Origin: Armigeres subalbatus
Lineage: Eukaryota; Arthropoda; Insecta; Diptera; Culicidae
NCBI RefSeq assembly: GCF_024139115.2
Contig: NW_026942816.1
Location: 489,941-553,940, forward strand
DNA length: 64,000 bases
Reading direction: 5' to 3'
Part shown: positions 1-10,440 of the stretch, one piece after another
Layout of the letters: each line of letters opens with the position of its first letter
Position numbering within the stretch: position 1 is the first letter of the stretch
Notes under the pieces: generated by a model
Told to the model about the DNA's origin: nothing
What the model saw: only the letters and a program-made list of their open reading frames with translations
Databases searched by the model: none
Position numbers and translations under genes: made by a program

Positions 1-588
1 GCATGAGAATAATCGCTTGCTGAATCTGTGCTTCGTCGGCGGTCGTTACACCGCTCCATTTATTTCCACTACAGCTGTTCCTTTGGTCAAGGCTGCCCCT
101 CACCATTTATCTCTAGTAATTGGAGTTGAGAATGATGACGTCCGTGACTCGTATCCTTGACCCGGCCGATGCAAATGGCTGCACAAACTTTGTCTCATGT
201 CTTGGCATATGTCATTGACAGACATGTTCCAAAGAAGGTTGCCCATACCGACTCTAGGGTTCCGAGAATGACAAATGACCTTCGTTCGTTGAAAAGGACA
301 AAAAAAATGCCGTCCTGAAAAGGTTCACAAAGTTCCGCACTCTTCCCTTGAAACACCATTATGCTAGGCTGAACCACGAATACAAACGGTTAAGTCGTTC
401 CTATTATAAGTAGGTCTTCCATCGTCCTTCCTAAGTAGGTCTTCAATCGTCCATGGTCTAAAATGGAGTAATGACGTCAACTCAACAAGAGATTTGTAAC
501 ATATTCTCGGCCAAGTTTGCTAGCGTGTTTGTCAATGAGCACCTCTTTAATGACTCCATAACCAGCGCAGCGGGTAATGTACCCTTAA
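1..588 (+). mobile_element. CR1-like LINE, central ORF2 part (left of insertion)
   Basis: Decayed non-LTR retrotransposon running off the left edge. Conceptual translation gives the endonuclease-to-RT linker typical of CR1/Jockey-group elements: around 60-115 a stretch like PLVKAAPHHLSLVI, around 190-410 VLAYVIDRHVPKKVAHTDSR and later LKHHYARLNHEYKRLSRS, then an open stretch from 471. Frameshifts and stops separate the blocks. The reading frame at 471-588 continues in phase at 5510 once the 589-5509 insertion is ignored, so both flanks are one copy. Clade assignment is by eye. Confidence 0.75.
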
Positions 589-1316
589 CCCTTATGCGGC
601 CAACAAAAAAAAACACACGTGCATGGCCGACAGGGTACCCGTGTTCCCATAAATTGATATTCTCATAACTTCAACCATTTTCAACCGATTTAGATAATTT
701 TGACAGTTTTGGAAACAGAAACTCATATACTTTTTGCCAATTGTCAAGGTGTACGGCTTATGCCTATGGGTATACAAGACATTTTTGAAGTAAGACTTAA
801 GAGTCTACACGCGTAATCAAAGGCCATTCAACCAGTTTCAAATATGATACAAGCTCTTTGCACTTCTTAGAATTGAAGGTGTTCACATTATATGCTTCGG
901 GTAATGCAAAAATTTCTGAAATGAGGTCTTAGTCATGCATCCGAGAAAACTCTGGAGTAAAGCCTAAAGATCTACTCGCGTAACCAAATGCCTATTATGG
1001 AAATTCAAATACAGTGCATGCTCTTTGTGGTACTTAGCTTAGAATGCGTTTACAGTATATGTTCCGAGTCATCCAAGAAATCTCTAGAGTAAGGCCTTAA
1101 GATCTACATTCGTAACCATCGGTCTATGGACTTTGTGATACATAGAATAGAGCGCCTTCATTGAATATGTCCATGGTCATCCAAGAAAACCCTGAAAAAG
1201 GCCTTAAGATCTACACGCGTAACCAAAGATCTTTCAGATTGTTTCAAAAGTGTTACATGCCCTATGTGGTACATAGAATAGATTGCGTCCATTGCATATG
1301 TAATCTGCCTGTGGAC

Positions 1317-1369
1317 GCATAATTGTCCCATGTGTATAGGGAATCCCAGCAAACATGGGACAATTATGC
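1317..1369. repeat. Perfect 16-bp hairpin
   Basis: GCATAATTGTCCCATG at 1317-1332 is exactly complementary to 1354-1369 with a 21-nt loop. It interrupts one unit of the surrounding tandem repeat and may be the footprint of a minute palindromic insertion. Confidence 0.7.
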
Positions 1370-1593
1370 TTCCACCGGCAGTAATGGTCTTCCAAGAAAA
1401 TGCTAGAATAGGCCTCAGGATCTTCACACGTAACCAGAATTGGCAGATACCTTTCGGATTGTTTCAAAAGTGGCATATGCCCTTTGCGGTACATAGAATA
1501 TACCGCTTTCATTGCATATGTTCATGGGTATCCAAGAGAACACTTGAACTTCACGCGTAACCAGTGTTCTTTCGGCCTATTTGAATAGTTATA

Positions 1594-1790
1594 CAGTAAA
1601 ACCTCCATGAGCCGATATTGAAAGGACCATCGGCTTATGGAAATATCGAGATGAGGGTTAACAAATCTTTGGAAAGCTGTTTGAACGGCCCATCACAGTA
1701 ACCCAGAACTTTTTTTATTAATATGGCATATAATTTGCTTCCATGAGTCGATATCGAGTCATAGAACATCGACTCATGGAGGTTTGACTG
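1594..1790. mobile_element. 197-bp pogo/Tc1-like MITE
   Basis: Termini CAGTAAAACCTCCATGAG and, in complement, CAGTCAAACCTCCATGAG with TA on both sides (1592-1593, 1791-1792). CAGT termini with TA duplication fit pogo/Tigger-type mariners. It interrupts a unit of the 781-2045 repeat: removing it and one TA rejoins a TTACATGCCC stretch seen intact at about 1253. Confidence 0.75.
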
Positions 1791-2149
1791 TACATGCCCT
1801 TTATGGCACGTAGAATAGAATGCACCCATTTCAAATGTTCATGGTCGTCCAAGAAAACCCTGAAGTAAGGCATTAGGATCTACACCAGAGATACATCAGC
1901 CTGTTTTAAATTTGGTACATTTAAATTTGGGGTTCATGAATAAAATGCGTTCATGGCATATGCTAATGGTCATCCTAGAAATTTATGGAGTAGACTTCTA
2001 GGCTTACACGAATATCTAGAGGGTCTTTAATCTAATTTCAGATCTTTGCGTTATTAGCCCGTTTTTTCCCTCACGTTCTCGGCGTGAAGTTGTATCGTTC
2101 CAATTTATTCACATTTTGCATTTCCAAAGAAAAGACAACTTCATATTTA

Positions 2150-4840
2150 TTAGTGATATGAATGAAGTTACTACCTGGAACCAACAATAACAAGACAACA
2201 ATAACTACTTGGAATGCAAATATATTAAGATGAGGTTTCACATCTTGTTTATTCTTCAATAACTGCCTAGAGCTAATGACAACAACTTGAACTACTTGAA
2301 ATGCAAACATATACCAATAGCCTTCCGTTCGTGGGTTGATCTGCAGATCATTCCTGTATGGAGTTCATATACTACCTAGTACCATGGCAAAAACAAAAAC
2401 AACTAGGAATGCATACATTAACTCAGATGATATTGACCCGATTTTGTTCCGCTCCCCGATTTTGTCTACCCCTGATTTTGCCTAACCCGACGTTTTGGAC
2501 CCAATTCGTCGCAAACAACAATGACTTTCATGAAATAACTTTCACTGCCTGTAGCTTATTATGAATCATTTATGAGTACCTGTTAAGAAGTTTGTAAGTC
2601 TCTTCGACAATGAATTACGGATTCCATTCACGTATTTTGCCTTCATTACGGAGCCCACGACAATTCCGCACACCAATTCCTCAAATTTAAAGCTAGTGCA
2701 CAGGTAGATTGAGGTTAGGGAAACGCCACTGCTTGGAATACAAAAATATACCAAGATGGGGTCACAGAGTCGAACAGAGTCACGTAGTCGAACTCTCGCA
2801 ATACATTCTCAGAACTAACTCTCTTATATGTGTTTTTGCACAATGCCAACTAAGTAGGATGAGTATTTAGTATTATCTGGCTCCTACACACTTGCTTCAT
2901 CACCAACGCCACTCGATGAAGTAGGGTTGTGTGAGACTGTACCAGTTGGTCGTCAGATCCCAATCCGACCACTGCCTCCATTACGGAGATTGATCCGAAG
3001 ATCTTGACTATATGGAGTTCGTAGACTACCTGGAACTCACGACAACAACAAGAACTACATGGAATACAAACATATACCAAGAAGGGGTCACACAACTTGT
3101 TTATTCCTCAATAACTGCCTCTATTACGGAGGTTGATCCACAGACCTTGAATCTATGGAGTTCGTAGTCTACCTGGAGCCCACGACAACAACAAGAACTA
3201 CTTGGAATACAAACATATACCAAGAAGGGATCACAAAATTTGTTTATTCTTCGATAACTCCCTCCATTACGGATATTGATCCGAAGACCTTAACTGTATG
3301 GAGCTCGTAGATTACCTGGAACTAACGACAATAACAGGAACTACTTGGAATATAAACATATACCAAGAAGGGGTCACGCAATTTGTTTATTCTTCGATAA
3401 CTGCCCCCATTACGGAGATTGATCCGAAGACATTGACTGTATGGAGTTCGTAGACTACCTGGAACTCACGAAAACAACAAGAACTACATAAAAAAACAAA
3501 CATATGCCAAGAAGGGGTCACACAACTTGTTTATTCTTCAATAACTATCTCCATTACGGAGATTGATCCACAGACCATGAATCTATGGAGTTCGTAGACT
3601 ACTTGGAGCCTACGACAACAACAAGAACTAGTTGGAATACAAATATACACTAAGAAGGGGTCACGCAACTTGTTTATTCTTCGATAACTGCCTCCATTAC
3701 GGAGATTGATCCACGGACCTTGAATCTATGGAGTTTGTAGACTAGCTGGAACCAATGACAACAACAAGAATTACTTGGAATACAAACAAATACCAATAAG
3801 GCGTCACACAACTTGTTTAATCTTCATTAACTGCAACCGTTACAGAGATTGATCGACAGATCTCGACTCAATGGAGTTCGTAGACTACCTGGAGCCCACG
3901 ACAACAACAAGAACTACTTGGAATACAAACATATGCCAAGAAGGGGTCACACAACTTGTTTATTCTTCAATAACTACCTCCATTACGGAGGTTGATCCAC
4001 AGACCTTGAATCTATGGAGTTCGTAGACTATTTGGAGCCCACGACAACAACAAGAACTACTTGGAATACAAACATATACCAAGAAGGGGTCACACAACTT
4101 GTTTATTTTTCAATAGCTACCTCCATTACGGAAGTTGATCCACAGACCTTGAATCTATGGAGTTCGTAGACTACCTGGAGCTCACGACAACAACAAGAAC
4201 TACATGGAATACAAACATATACCAAGAAGGGGTCGCAAAACTTGTTTATTCTTCGATAACTGCCTCCATGACGGAGCTTGATCCACAGACCTTGACTCTA
4301 TGGAGTTTGTAGACTACCTGGAACCAATGACAACAACAATAACTATTTGGAATATAAACAAATACCAAGAAGGCGTCACACAACTTGTTTATTCTTCAAT
4401 AATTGCCTCCGTTACTGAGGTTGATCCACAGATCTTGACTCTATGGAGTTCGTAGACTACCTGGAGCCCACGACAACAACAAGAACTACTTGGAATACAA
4501 ACATATACCAATTTTTTTTTGTTTTTATTCTTTATTAGAGTGATTTTTAAGTTTAACAAAGTTCATCACTTAAACATATACCAAGAAGGGGTCACGTAAC
4601 TTGTTCATTCTTCGATAACTGCCTCCATTACGGAGATTGATCCGAAGACCTTGATTGTATGGAGTTCGTAGACTACCTGGAGCCCACGACAACAACAAGA
4701 GCTACTTGTAATACCATCATACCATCTTCAATAACTCATTTCATTACTGAGGTTGAAGACCTTGATTATATGGAGTTCGTAGACTACCTGGAATCAATGA
4801 CAGCAACAAGAACTACTTGAAATGCAAACATGTTTAAAGA
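2150..4840. repeat. 143-bp satellite-like tandem array
   Basis: Units share GAAGGGGTCACACAACTTGT, CCATTACGGAGATTGATCC, TGGAGTTCGTAGACTACCTGG and ACGACAACAACAAGAACTAC. Unit starts at 3081, 3224, 3367 and 3511 give a period of 143-144 bp; roughly 14 good copies span 2750-4840 with diverged ones from 2150. It sits wholly inside the TTAA foldback element. No coding signal. Confidence 0.9.
4512..4571 (-). mobile_element. 60-bp 3' tail of the CR1-like LINE (dead on arrival)
   Basis: One satellite unit is broken by 60 bp beginning with nine T and flanked by the 13-bp direct repeat AAACATATACCAA (4499-4511 and 4572-4584). In complement it reads AGTGATGAACTTTGTT ... AATAAAGAATAAAAAC plus an A tail, closely matching the LINE 3' end at about 7171-7222 (AGTGATGAACTCTATG ... 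AATAAAGATAAAAAA). It is a severely 5'-truncated retro-insertion. Confidence 0.75.
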
Positions 4841-5509
4841 AAAGGTCATTGGATGAGATTTATTGGATGACCTGGAACATATACTGTGTACGCATTATTT
4901 GCTAAGCACCATAAAGAGCATGTACCGTTTTTGAATTTGCACGATAAACCTTTAGTTACGTAAGCAGACCATAAGATCTTATTCCATGGATTTTTTGGAT
5001 GACTTAGGCCTTACTCCAGGGTTTTTTTTGAGACCCAGAATATATACTGTGAACACCGACTATTCTAAGAAGCGCAATGGGCATGTAATGTATTTGAAAC
5101 TGGTTGATAGTCCTTTGGTTACGTTTGTAGACTCTTAAGCCTTACTTCAAAAATTTCTTGTATAACCATAGACAAAAGCTGTAAACCTTAACAATTGGCA
5201 AAAAGTATATGAGTTTCTGTTTCCAAAACTGTCAAAATTATATAAATCGGTTGAAAATAGTTAAAGTTATGAAAATATCAATTTGGTGGAACACGGGTAC
5301 CCTGTCGGCCATCCACGTGGTAAACAAAATCAGATGCCCCTCCCCACGCCCCTCCTCACTGTATCAACGTGATTTTCTCACAGATGCTACATTTTATGGA
5401 GTTCTTAGATGTCACCGAGTTTCAGCTTTCAGCTATAATAAAAAGTCATTGAAATATCACCACTTGAAGTTGAAAAAGGAACACGGGTACCCCGTCGGCC
5501 GCATAAGGG

Positions 5510-7222
5510 TTAACGAATCAAACACTAAACGCTGTCGATGTAAATACAGATACCATAGCGAGAGCTGCCACGCGGCTAAAAATGTCGTACAAATAGGGAC
5601 CTGACGGTGTTCTGTCGGTTTTCCTAAAAACGAACATTTCCGCCTTCTGGCTCCACTTCATCTTCCAGCTTTCCTTTTCTAATGATGTATTTCCGTCCTG
5701 CTGGAAGATAGCTGAAATGTTTCCTGTGTACAAAAAGGGAAACTAGCGCGATATAAATAATTATCGAGGAATCATGTCGCTATGCGCTGTATCGAAGTTG
5801 TTCGAGCTGGTCGTCATGGATTCTCTAAATGGTCACTGTAAACATTATATCAGTACCGATCAACATGGCTTTATGGAAAAACGTTCCACAGGTACGAATC
5901 TACTGTGTCTTACATCATACGTTACAGACAGTATGCTTGCTTGTGATCAAACAGATGTAATTTATACGGATCTAACTGCAGCATTTGATAAGTTGAACCA
6001 CAGCATTGCGATCGCCAAGCTTGATAGATTGGGAATTGGAGGCAGCCTGCTTGCAAGGTTTGATTCGTACCTTACTGAGCTCCAGCTGACAGTTGCTCTA
6101 GGTCTAGGCGATTGTCGCTCGGAAAGCTTCTTTGCGATGTCTGGCATACCGCAGGGTAGCCATCTGGGACCGTTGATATTCCTTCTCTACTTCAACGACG
6201 TACATCTAGTTCTAAAAGGATCGCGATTACCATTTGCAGATGATCTTAAAATGTTTTTGCGCATCTGCTCAATAGCCGATTGTCACTTACTACAAGACCA
6301 GATCGATGCTTTCGCTCATTGGTGCGATCTAAATCGACTTGTAGTTAACCCGAAAAAATGCTCGATCATAACTTTTTCTCGAAAGAAACAACCGATTACC
6401 TTCAACTACTGCCTGTTCGGAACGACTATTGAAAGAGTGTACTGTGTGAAAGATCTCGGTGTGCTATTGGACTCCAAACTGACATACTCGGATCACATTT
6501 CATATGTTGTTGATAAAGCATCCAGGTCTCTTGGGTTTGTGATCAAAGTGACACAGACTTTTACAGACATCTACTGTTTGAAAACACTGTATTGGTCTCT
6601 TGTGCGATCTACGTTAGAATACCGCTCTGCGGTCTGGAGTCCAAACTATAAATAATAATGGTGTCGAACGCATCGAATCCGTTCAACATCGATTCATACG
6701 GTACGCACTCCGCAACCTTCCCTGGAGAGATCCGCTACGAAAGCCGTTACCAGCTGATCAGCTTAGAACCTCTGTGTACCCGAAGGGATGTATGCAGAGC
6801 ATTAACCGTCGCCGCTATTTTGAAAAAAAGAATAGATTGTGACACTCATCTGCGACAAATAAACATCAACGCACAACCCCGACAACTGCGGAGTAACCTA
6901 ATGCTAAGACTTCCTTTTCGTCGCACAAACTATGGACTGCGCAGTGCTCTCCATGGTTTGTAGCGTGTTTTCAATAGAGTGGCGTCGGTGTTTGATTTCC
7001 ACTTGACGCGAGATGTCCTCAGCCGGTTCTTCACATCATTTTTCACCGACCAGAACAATTGACGCACATAGACTATATGTGCTTAATGTATTTGTGATTG
7101 AATTGTATTTTAATCCTTGACAATGTTTTTAATTTATTTTATTTTCATTATTTAACACAATCACCTCTTCAGTGATGAACTCTATGAAGGATGGAAAAAT
7201 CATTTTAATAAAGATAAAAAAC
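5510..7222 (+). mobile_element. CR1-like LINE, RT and 3' end (right of insertion)
   Basis: Continuation of the copy at 1-588. After the TTAA the frame reads into IARAATRLKMSYK, a stop, GPDGV and the RT proper. The non-coding 3' tail ends near 7222 with AATAAAGATAAAAAAC, the same tail family as the 60-bp insertion at 4512. No clear target duplication was found because the true 5' end is outside the window. Confidence 0.8.
5774..6963 (+). pseudogene. Broken LINE reverse transcriptase
   Basis: 5774-6655 is open for 293 codons and holds RT fingers/palm: TDLTAAFDKLNHS (catalytic Asp), SGIPQGSHLGPLIFLLYFND and FADDLKMF (Y to F variant of the YADD box), then the thumb region DLGVLLDSKLTYSDHI and LEYRSAVWSPNYK. 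A frameshift at about 6655 moves the C-terminal part to VERIESVQHRFIRYALRNLPW, and a second shift reaches a piece ending RLPFRRTNYGLRSALHGL at 6963. Upstream coding (from 5510) has stops after SYK and KKGN. It is not functional. Confidence 0.8.
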
Positions 7223-7813
7223 AACACCCCATAACTGAAAAAAATTCAAATGTTCAACATCTATTTTTTCAATTGCTTCGAATGATTGTATATATTTATG
7301 CATTACACCATAGAACTATTGTGTATGTTGAATGCGGTACTTTTTTCCCATGTTTGTAAACACTGTTTGCATATGAATATATTTTTTTAGCAAACAATGA
7401 AATGAATGGATATGTTTAATTTAAGACGCTTAGCCTATTTTACAATGCATTGATTGTAACCCGCCTTAAAAAGAATTCAATATCTTCATTGTTGGCAACA
7501 AATAAGCGCTCTGTCATAACCACGTTGCAACATCTCCACGCAATTGATTCTTTTCCACGTAGCCAACACTCACCGAAATTGCCAAATACTCTCTAGCAAC
7601 AATCACCGAAACACATAACAAGCGGTTATCGCTTAAACTGATAAGATAATACGCGCTCTTATAAAAGTATGCAATAACACCGTCATTCGCTCACGCGAAC
7701 TTCATACACATCTTGTTCAACTGTTCAATCAAAGAAAATAATGATCGTTGACACAATTGCTAGGATTCTGAATTCAAACAAATAAAACAAAGCTTTATTA
7801 TCATCGGACTTAC
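7223..7813. other. Intronic sequence, nothing recognised
   Basis: AT-rich sequence between the LINE tail and the splice donor of the mannosidase exon at 7813-7812 (minus strand GTAAGT). No open frame of note and no inverted repeats seen. It lies in intron 1 of the mannosidase gene. Confidence 0.5.
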
Positions 7814-8431
7814 CTCTTTTACTTTGTTGCGCTTCTCGCGAACCGCCGGATCAACATCTTCTCCCACAGACGTATTGAAAGTCTGGAACGCGCCACTGCC
7901 GGCCGTTGATCCCCTCGACGACGACGATGCGCCTCCCTTGAGATCGGGTTCCTCCAAAATTTGCGGTGGCGCTACCACCCCTTCCGGACCACCCGCTACC
8001 GGACCGGGTGCATCCCCCGCAGGCACTCCCGAATCAAGAGCATTGTCAAATTCGGGCCCTCCGGTGCGGCCCTCGTCAAGATCTGGCTTCTCCAGAAAGT
8101 CATCCGGCAGTTCCTTCTGAATTTTCTCCTGCAGCTTCTCGCGGTCGTTCTGCTTGTGGAGGTCCTCGTCGCCGTCCATGCCGTGGGCCGGTGGCGGTGG
8201 TGGGATGAATATCTCCGGCCCCGCCCTCTGGAACTGTTTGTACACCTTGAGGACCCGGTCGGCGCCGAAATTATCCGGCAGGAAGAAAAAGCCACCGAAA
8301 CACACGAACCCGAACGTCAGCAGCACCAGCAGGATGAGACACTTTTCGCTCGAGCGAAACGAGCGCCGCACCGAGAGCAGCGGATTCGACGGTTGGCTGG
8401 TGCCGCCTATTCGCTGGTACGTGGGAAGCAT
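7814..8431 (-). CDS. Mannosyl-oligosaccharide alpha-1,2-mannosidase (class I, GH47), exon 1
   Basis: First coding exon (206 codons) of a Golgi alpha-mannosidase I, the enzyme trimming Man9-type N-glycans to Man5. ATG at 8431 opens MLPTYQR, then RRSFR just before one membrane segment (about residues 31-52, CLILLVLLTFGFVCFGGFFF): a type II membrane protein with a short cytosolic tail. Residues 55-195 are a low-complexity Pro/Gly/Asp-rich luminal stem. The end DPAVREKRNKVKE matches the start of the GH47 catalytic domain in insect mas-1-type enzymes. The frame meets a consensus donor GAG|GTAAGT at 7814/7813, phase 0; the codons read beyond it are intron. The catalytic exons must lie left of the window, so the intron exceeds 7.8 kb. 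The family call rests on the N-terminal and junction residues only. Confidence 0.75.
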
Positions 8432-8900
8432 GGTCGGCGGGGGCGGGGTTCACGGTTGTTTGATTCTGCACGATTTAACGGCGGTTTACGCGCGCGCGCA
8501 AGCACACACAGGCGGGCGGGGGTCACTTATTGTGTGGCACTTGTTCTGGTGTTTGGCCTCCGGGCGAGCGGATGGGTGATTACGACTGGCGGTGGCGGTC
8601 AGTTCCGTCGCGGTGAACTATTCATGAAGCTGACGCTGCGGGCAGTGCACAGAGGAATGGCTCTGATGGGCGATCACTTTCAGTTTCACTTCCGGGAGCG
8701 CGAGTGATGTGCGAAAAAAAAGCAACTTGATTTCCGGATCTAACGGAACGAAAATTATTAGGAGAAAGGTGGTTGCTGAAATGGATCGCCGATCGATTGT
8801 GGGTTTCTGGAGGCTCGAATGTTTCGGGAGTTAAACGACGGTGATTGGGCTGATGGTGATTGGAGTGAATTAGTTAGCAAATATTTTGCCAAAATATCTT
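8432..8900 (-). promoter_or_regulatory. 5' leader and probable promoter of the mannosidase gene
   Basis: GC-rich, CpG-rich sequence directly upstream of the mannosidase ATG, unlike the AT-rich surroundings. No TATA box was found. Whether transcription starts here or at a further non-coding exon cannot be told from sequence. Confidence 0.35.
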
Positions 8901-9034
8901 ACACAAGTTTCTTTTTGAGAAATTGGGAACTGTACTGAGTTATCCACAATTTGCGTAATCTCTATACAAAAAAATAATTTCTGTCTTTCTGTACGACATT
9001 TGTAGACTCCAAACTACCTAATCGATCGGTCTTA

Positions 9035-10440
9035 AAATTTGTATGCAAAGGTTTTTAGGGCTAGGGATTTGAGACCTCTCCCCGCTTTGGAATGGTTGGC
9101 TCCCATACAAATGAAACACTAATTTCTGCCTAACTCGCAAGATAATCAAAAAAACGGGAGGTTTCTCTTCCAAATGATACACAAATTTCTTTTTGACTCG
9201 CAAAAAGGTTTGTGGAGATTTTTGCAGGAAAAAAATGTTTCTGTAGTGGCTCCAGACGCCTTCCTCCTGTGGGGAACTAACAAAACAAATGGAACCAAAT
9301 TTAGCTTGTGGACTCTTGCTGGTAAGAAAAGATTCTTTGGTGTTTCGAGACCCCTCCCTCATCTGAAAGGGGAAGCTCCCATACAAATGACAAATTTCGG
9401 GAATGATTTACGATTTGGGTGAAACTTATTTTGTAATTTTGTAATTGGAAGACAAACTCCTGCTAAAGCAAATATTTCCTGAGAAAACCAAGGCACGTAT
9501 CCGACAGAATAGGCAAGCCTATTCGGGAAGGGAAATTAGTTGTGGAAAATAATAATTGCATTCTACGGAATCAATAAAATAATGTTTATTTACAAAATAA
9601 ATTACGCCCTAATCACAATTCGGTTGCGATTTCTGTCTAGCTCGCAAAATAATCAAACAAATAGAACCAAATTTGTCTTGTGCAGATTTTTGAAGGCAAG
9701 AAAATCTTTCTGTGTGGTGGTTAAAGACCCTTCACTCATTCGGAAGAACTGACCAAATTTGGCTTGTGAAGATTTTTGCAAGCAAGAAATGTTGCTGTTG
9801 TAGTTTGAGACCCCTCCCTCTTCTGGAAGGAAGAAGAAGAGCTCCCACACAAACGAAACACAAATGTCTGCCTAACTTGCGAACGAATCGAACAAATGGA
9901 ACCAAATTTAGCATGTGAAGTTTTTTTGAAGGAAGAAATGGGTTTGTTGTGGTTTGAAAGCCCTTCCTTCTCTGGGGGAGGGGGGGGGGGATGAGTGGGG
10001 TGGAGCTTGTAATGGCCTCTCATACAACTGAAACACAAATTTTTGTCAACTCGCGAACAAATCAGACAAGTTGAACCAAATTTGACTTGTAGAGATTTGT
10101 GGTTGGAGACTCCTCCCTATTCTGGAAGGGAAGGCTATGAATCATAGCCTATGATACACAAATTACTTGTGGTGGAGATTTTTGAAAATATATCTGCAGT
10201 GGTTGGAGACCCCTCCCTCTGCTGGAAATGGGGGTTCAATTGCGCCAAGTATTCAAAGAAATTAAACCAAATTTGGTTTGTAGAGATTTTTGGAGGCAAG
10301 AAATGTTTCTATGGTGGTTCGAGACCCTTTCTGGAAGGGGAGGGGGAGACTCTCATTCAAATGATACACAAATTTCTATCCAACTCGCAAACTAATCAAA
10401 CAAATGGAACCAAATTTGGCAGCTATGGAGATTTTTTAAT
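9035..10440. repeat. Degenerate tandem repeat, units about 100-150 bp
   Basis: Variants of GAGACCCCTCCCTCTTCTGGAAGG recur near 9070, 9350, 9727, 9808, 9960, 10105, 10207 and 10320, alternating with CTCCCATACAAATGAAACAC, AACTCGCAAACAAATC and GGAACCAAATTTGGCTTGTG. Spacing is irregular and copies are diverged. Short open frames on both strands follow the repeat and are not genes. Confidence 0.8.

Larger units (their letters stand above)
781..2045. repeat. Degenerate direct repeats, period about 100-140 bp
   Basis: A landmark like GATCTACNCGCGTAACC recurs near 969, 1101, 1208, 1419, 1549 and 1879, each followed by a variant of CATGCCCTNTGTGGTACATAGAATAGA and TTCATGGTCATCCAAGAAA. Inverted relatives lie near the right end (4870-5140). 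This is the left internal field of the foldback element. It is non-coding. Confidence 0.75.
589..5509. mobile_element. 4.9 kb non-autonomous TTAA foldback element (piggyBac-type)
   Basis: The element starts CCCTTATGCGGCC and ends with the exact complement GGCCGCATAAGGG, flanked by TTAA at 585-588 and 5510-5513. TTAA duplication with CCCT-type termini is the signature of the piggyBac superfamily. The inverted arms run much further: 630-850 pairs with about 5090-5325 (for example TTTTGACAGTTTTGGAAACA at 697 and its complement near 5210). The right arm holds an extra subterminal copy of the GGCCGACGGGGTACCCGTGT motif. The interior is two tandem-repeat fields and no transposase frame. Short open frames inside are repeat artefacts. 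Confidence 0.85.

Noticed and set aside
8154..8707. Long plus-strand frames (up to 248 codons) over 7824-8707
   Set aside because: They are antisense to the mannosidase exon and its GC-rich leader; composition is low-complexity and no domain is visible.
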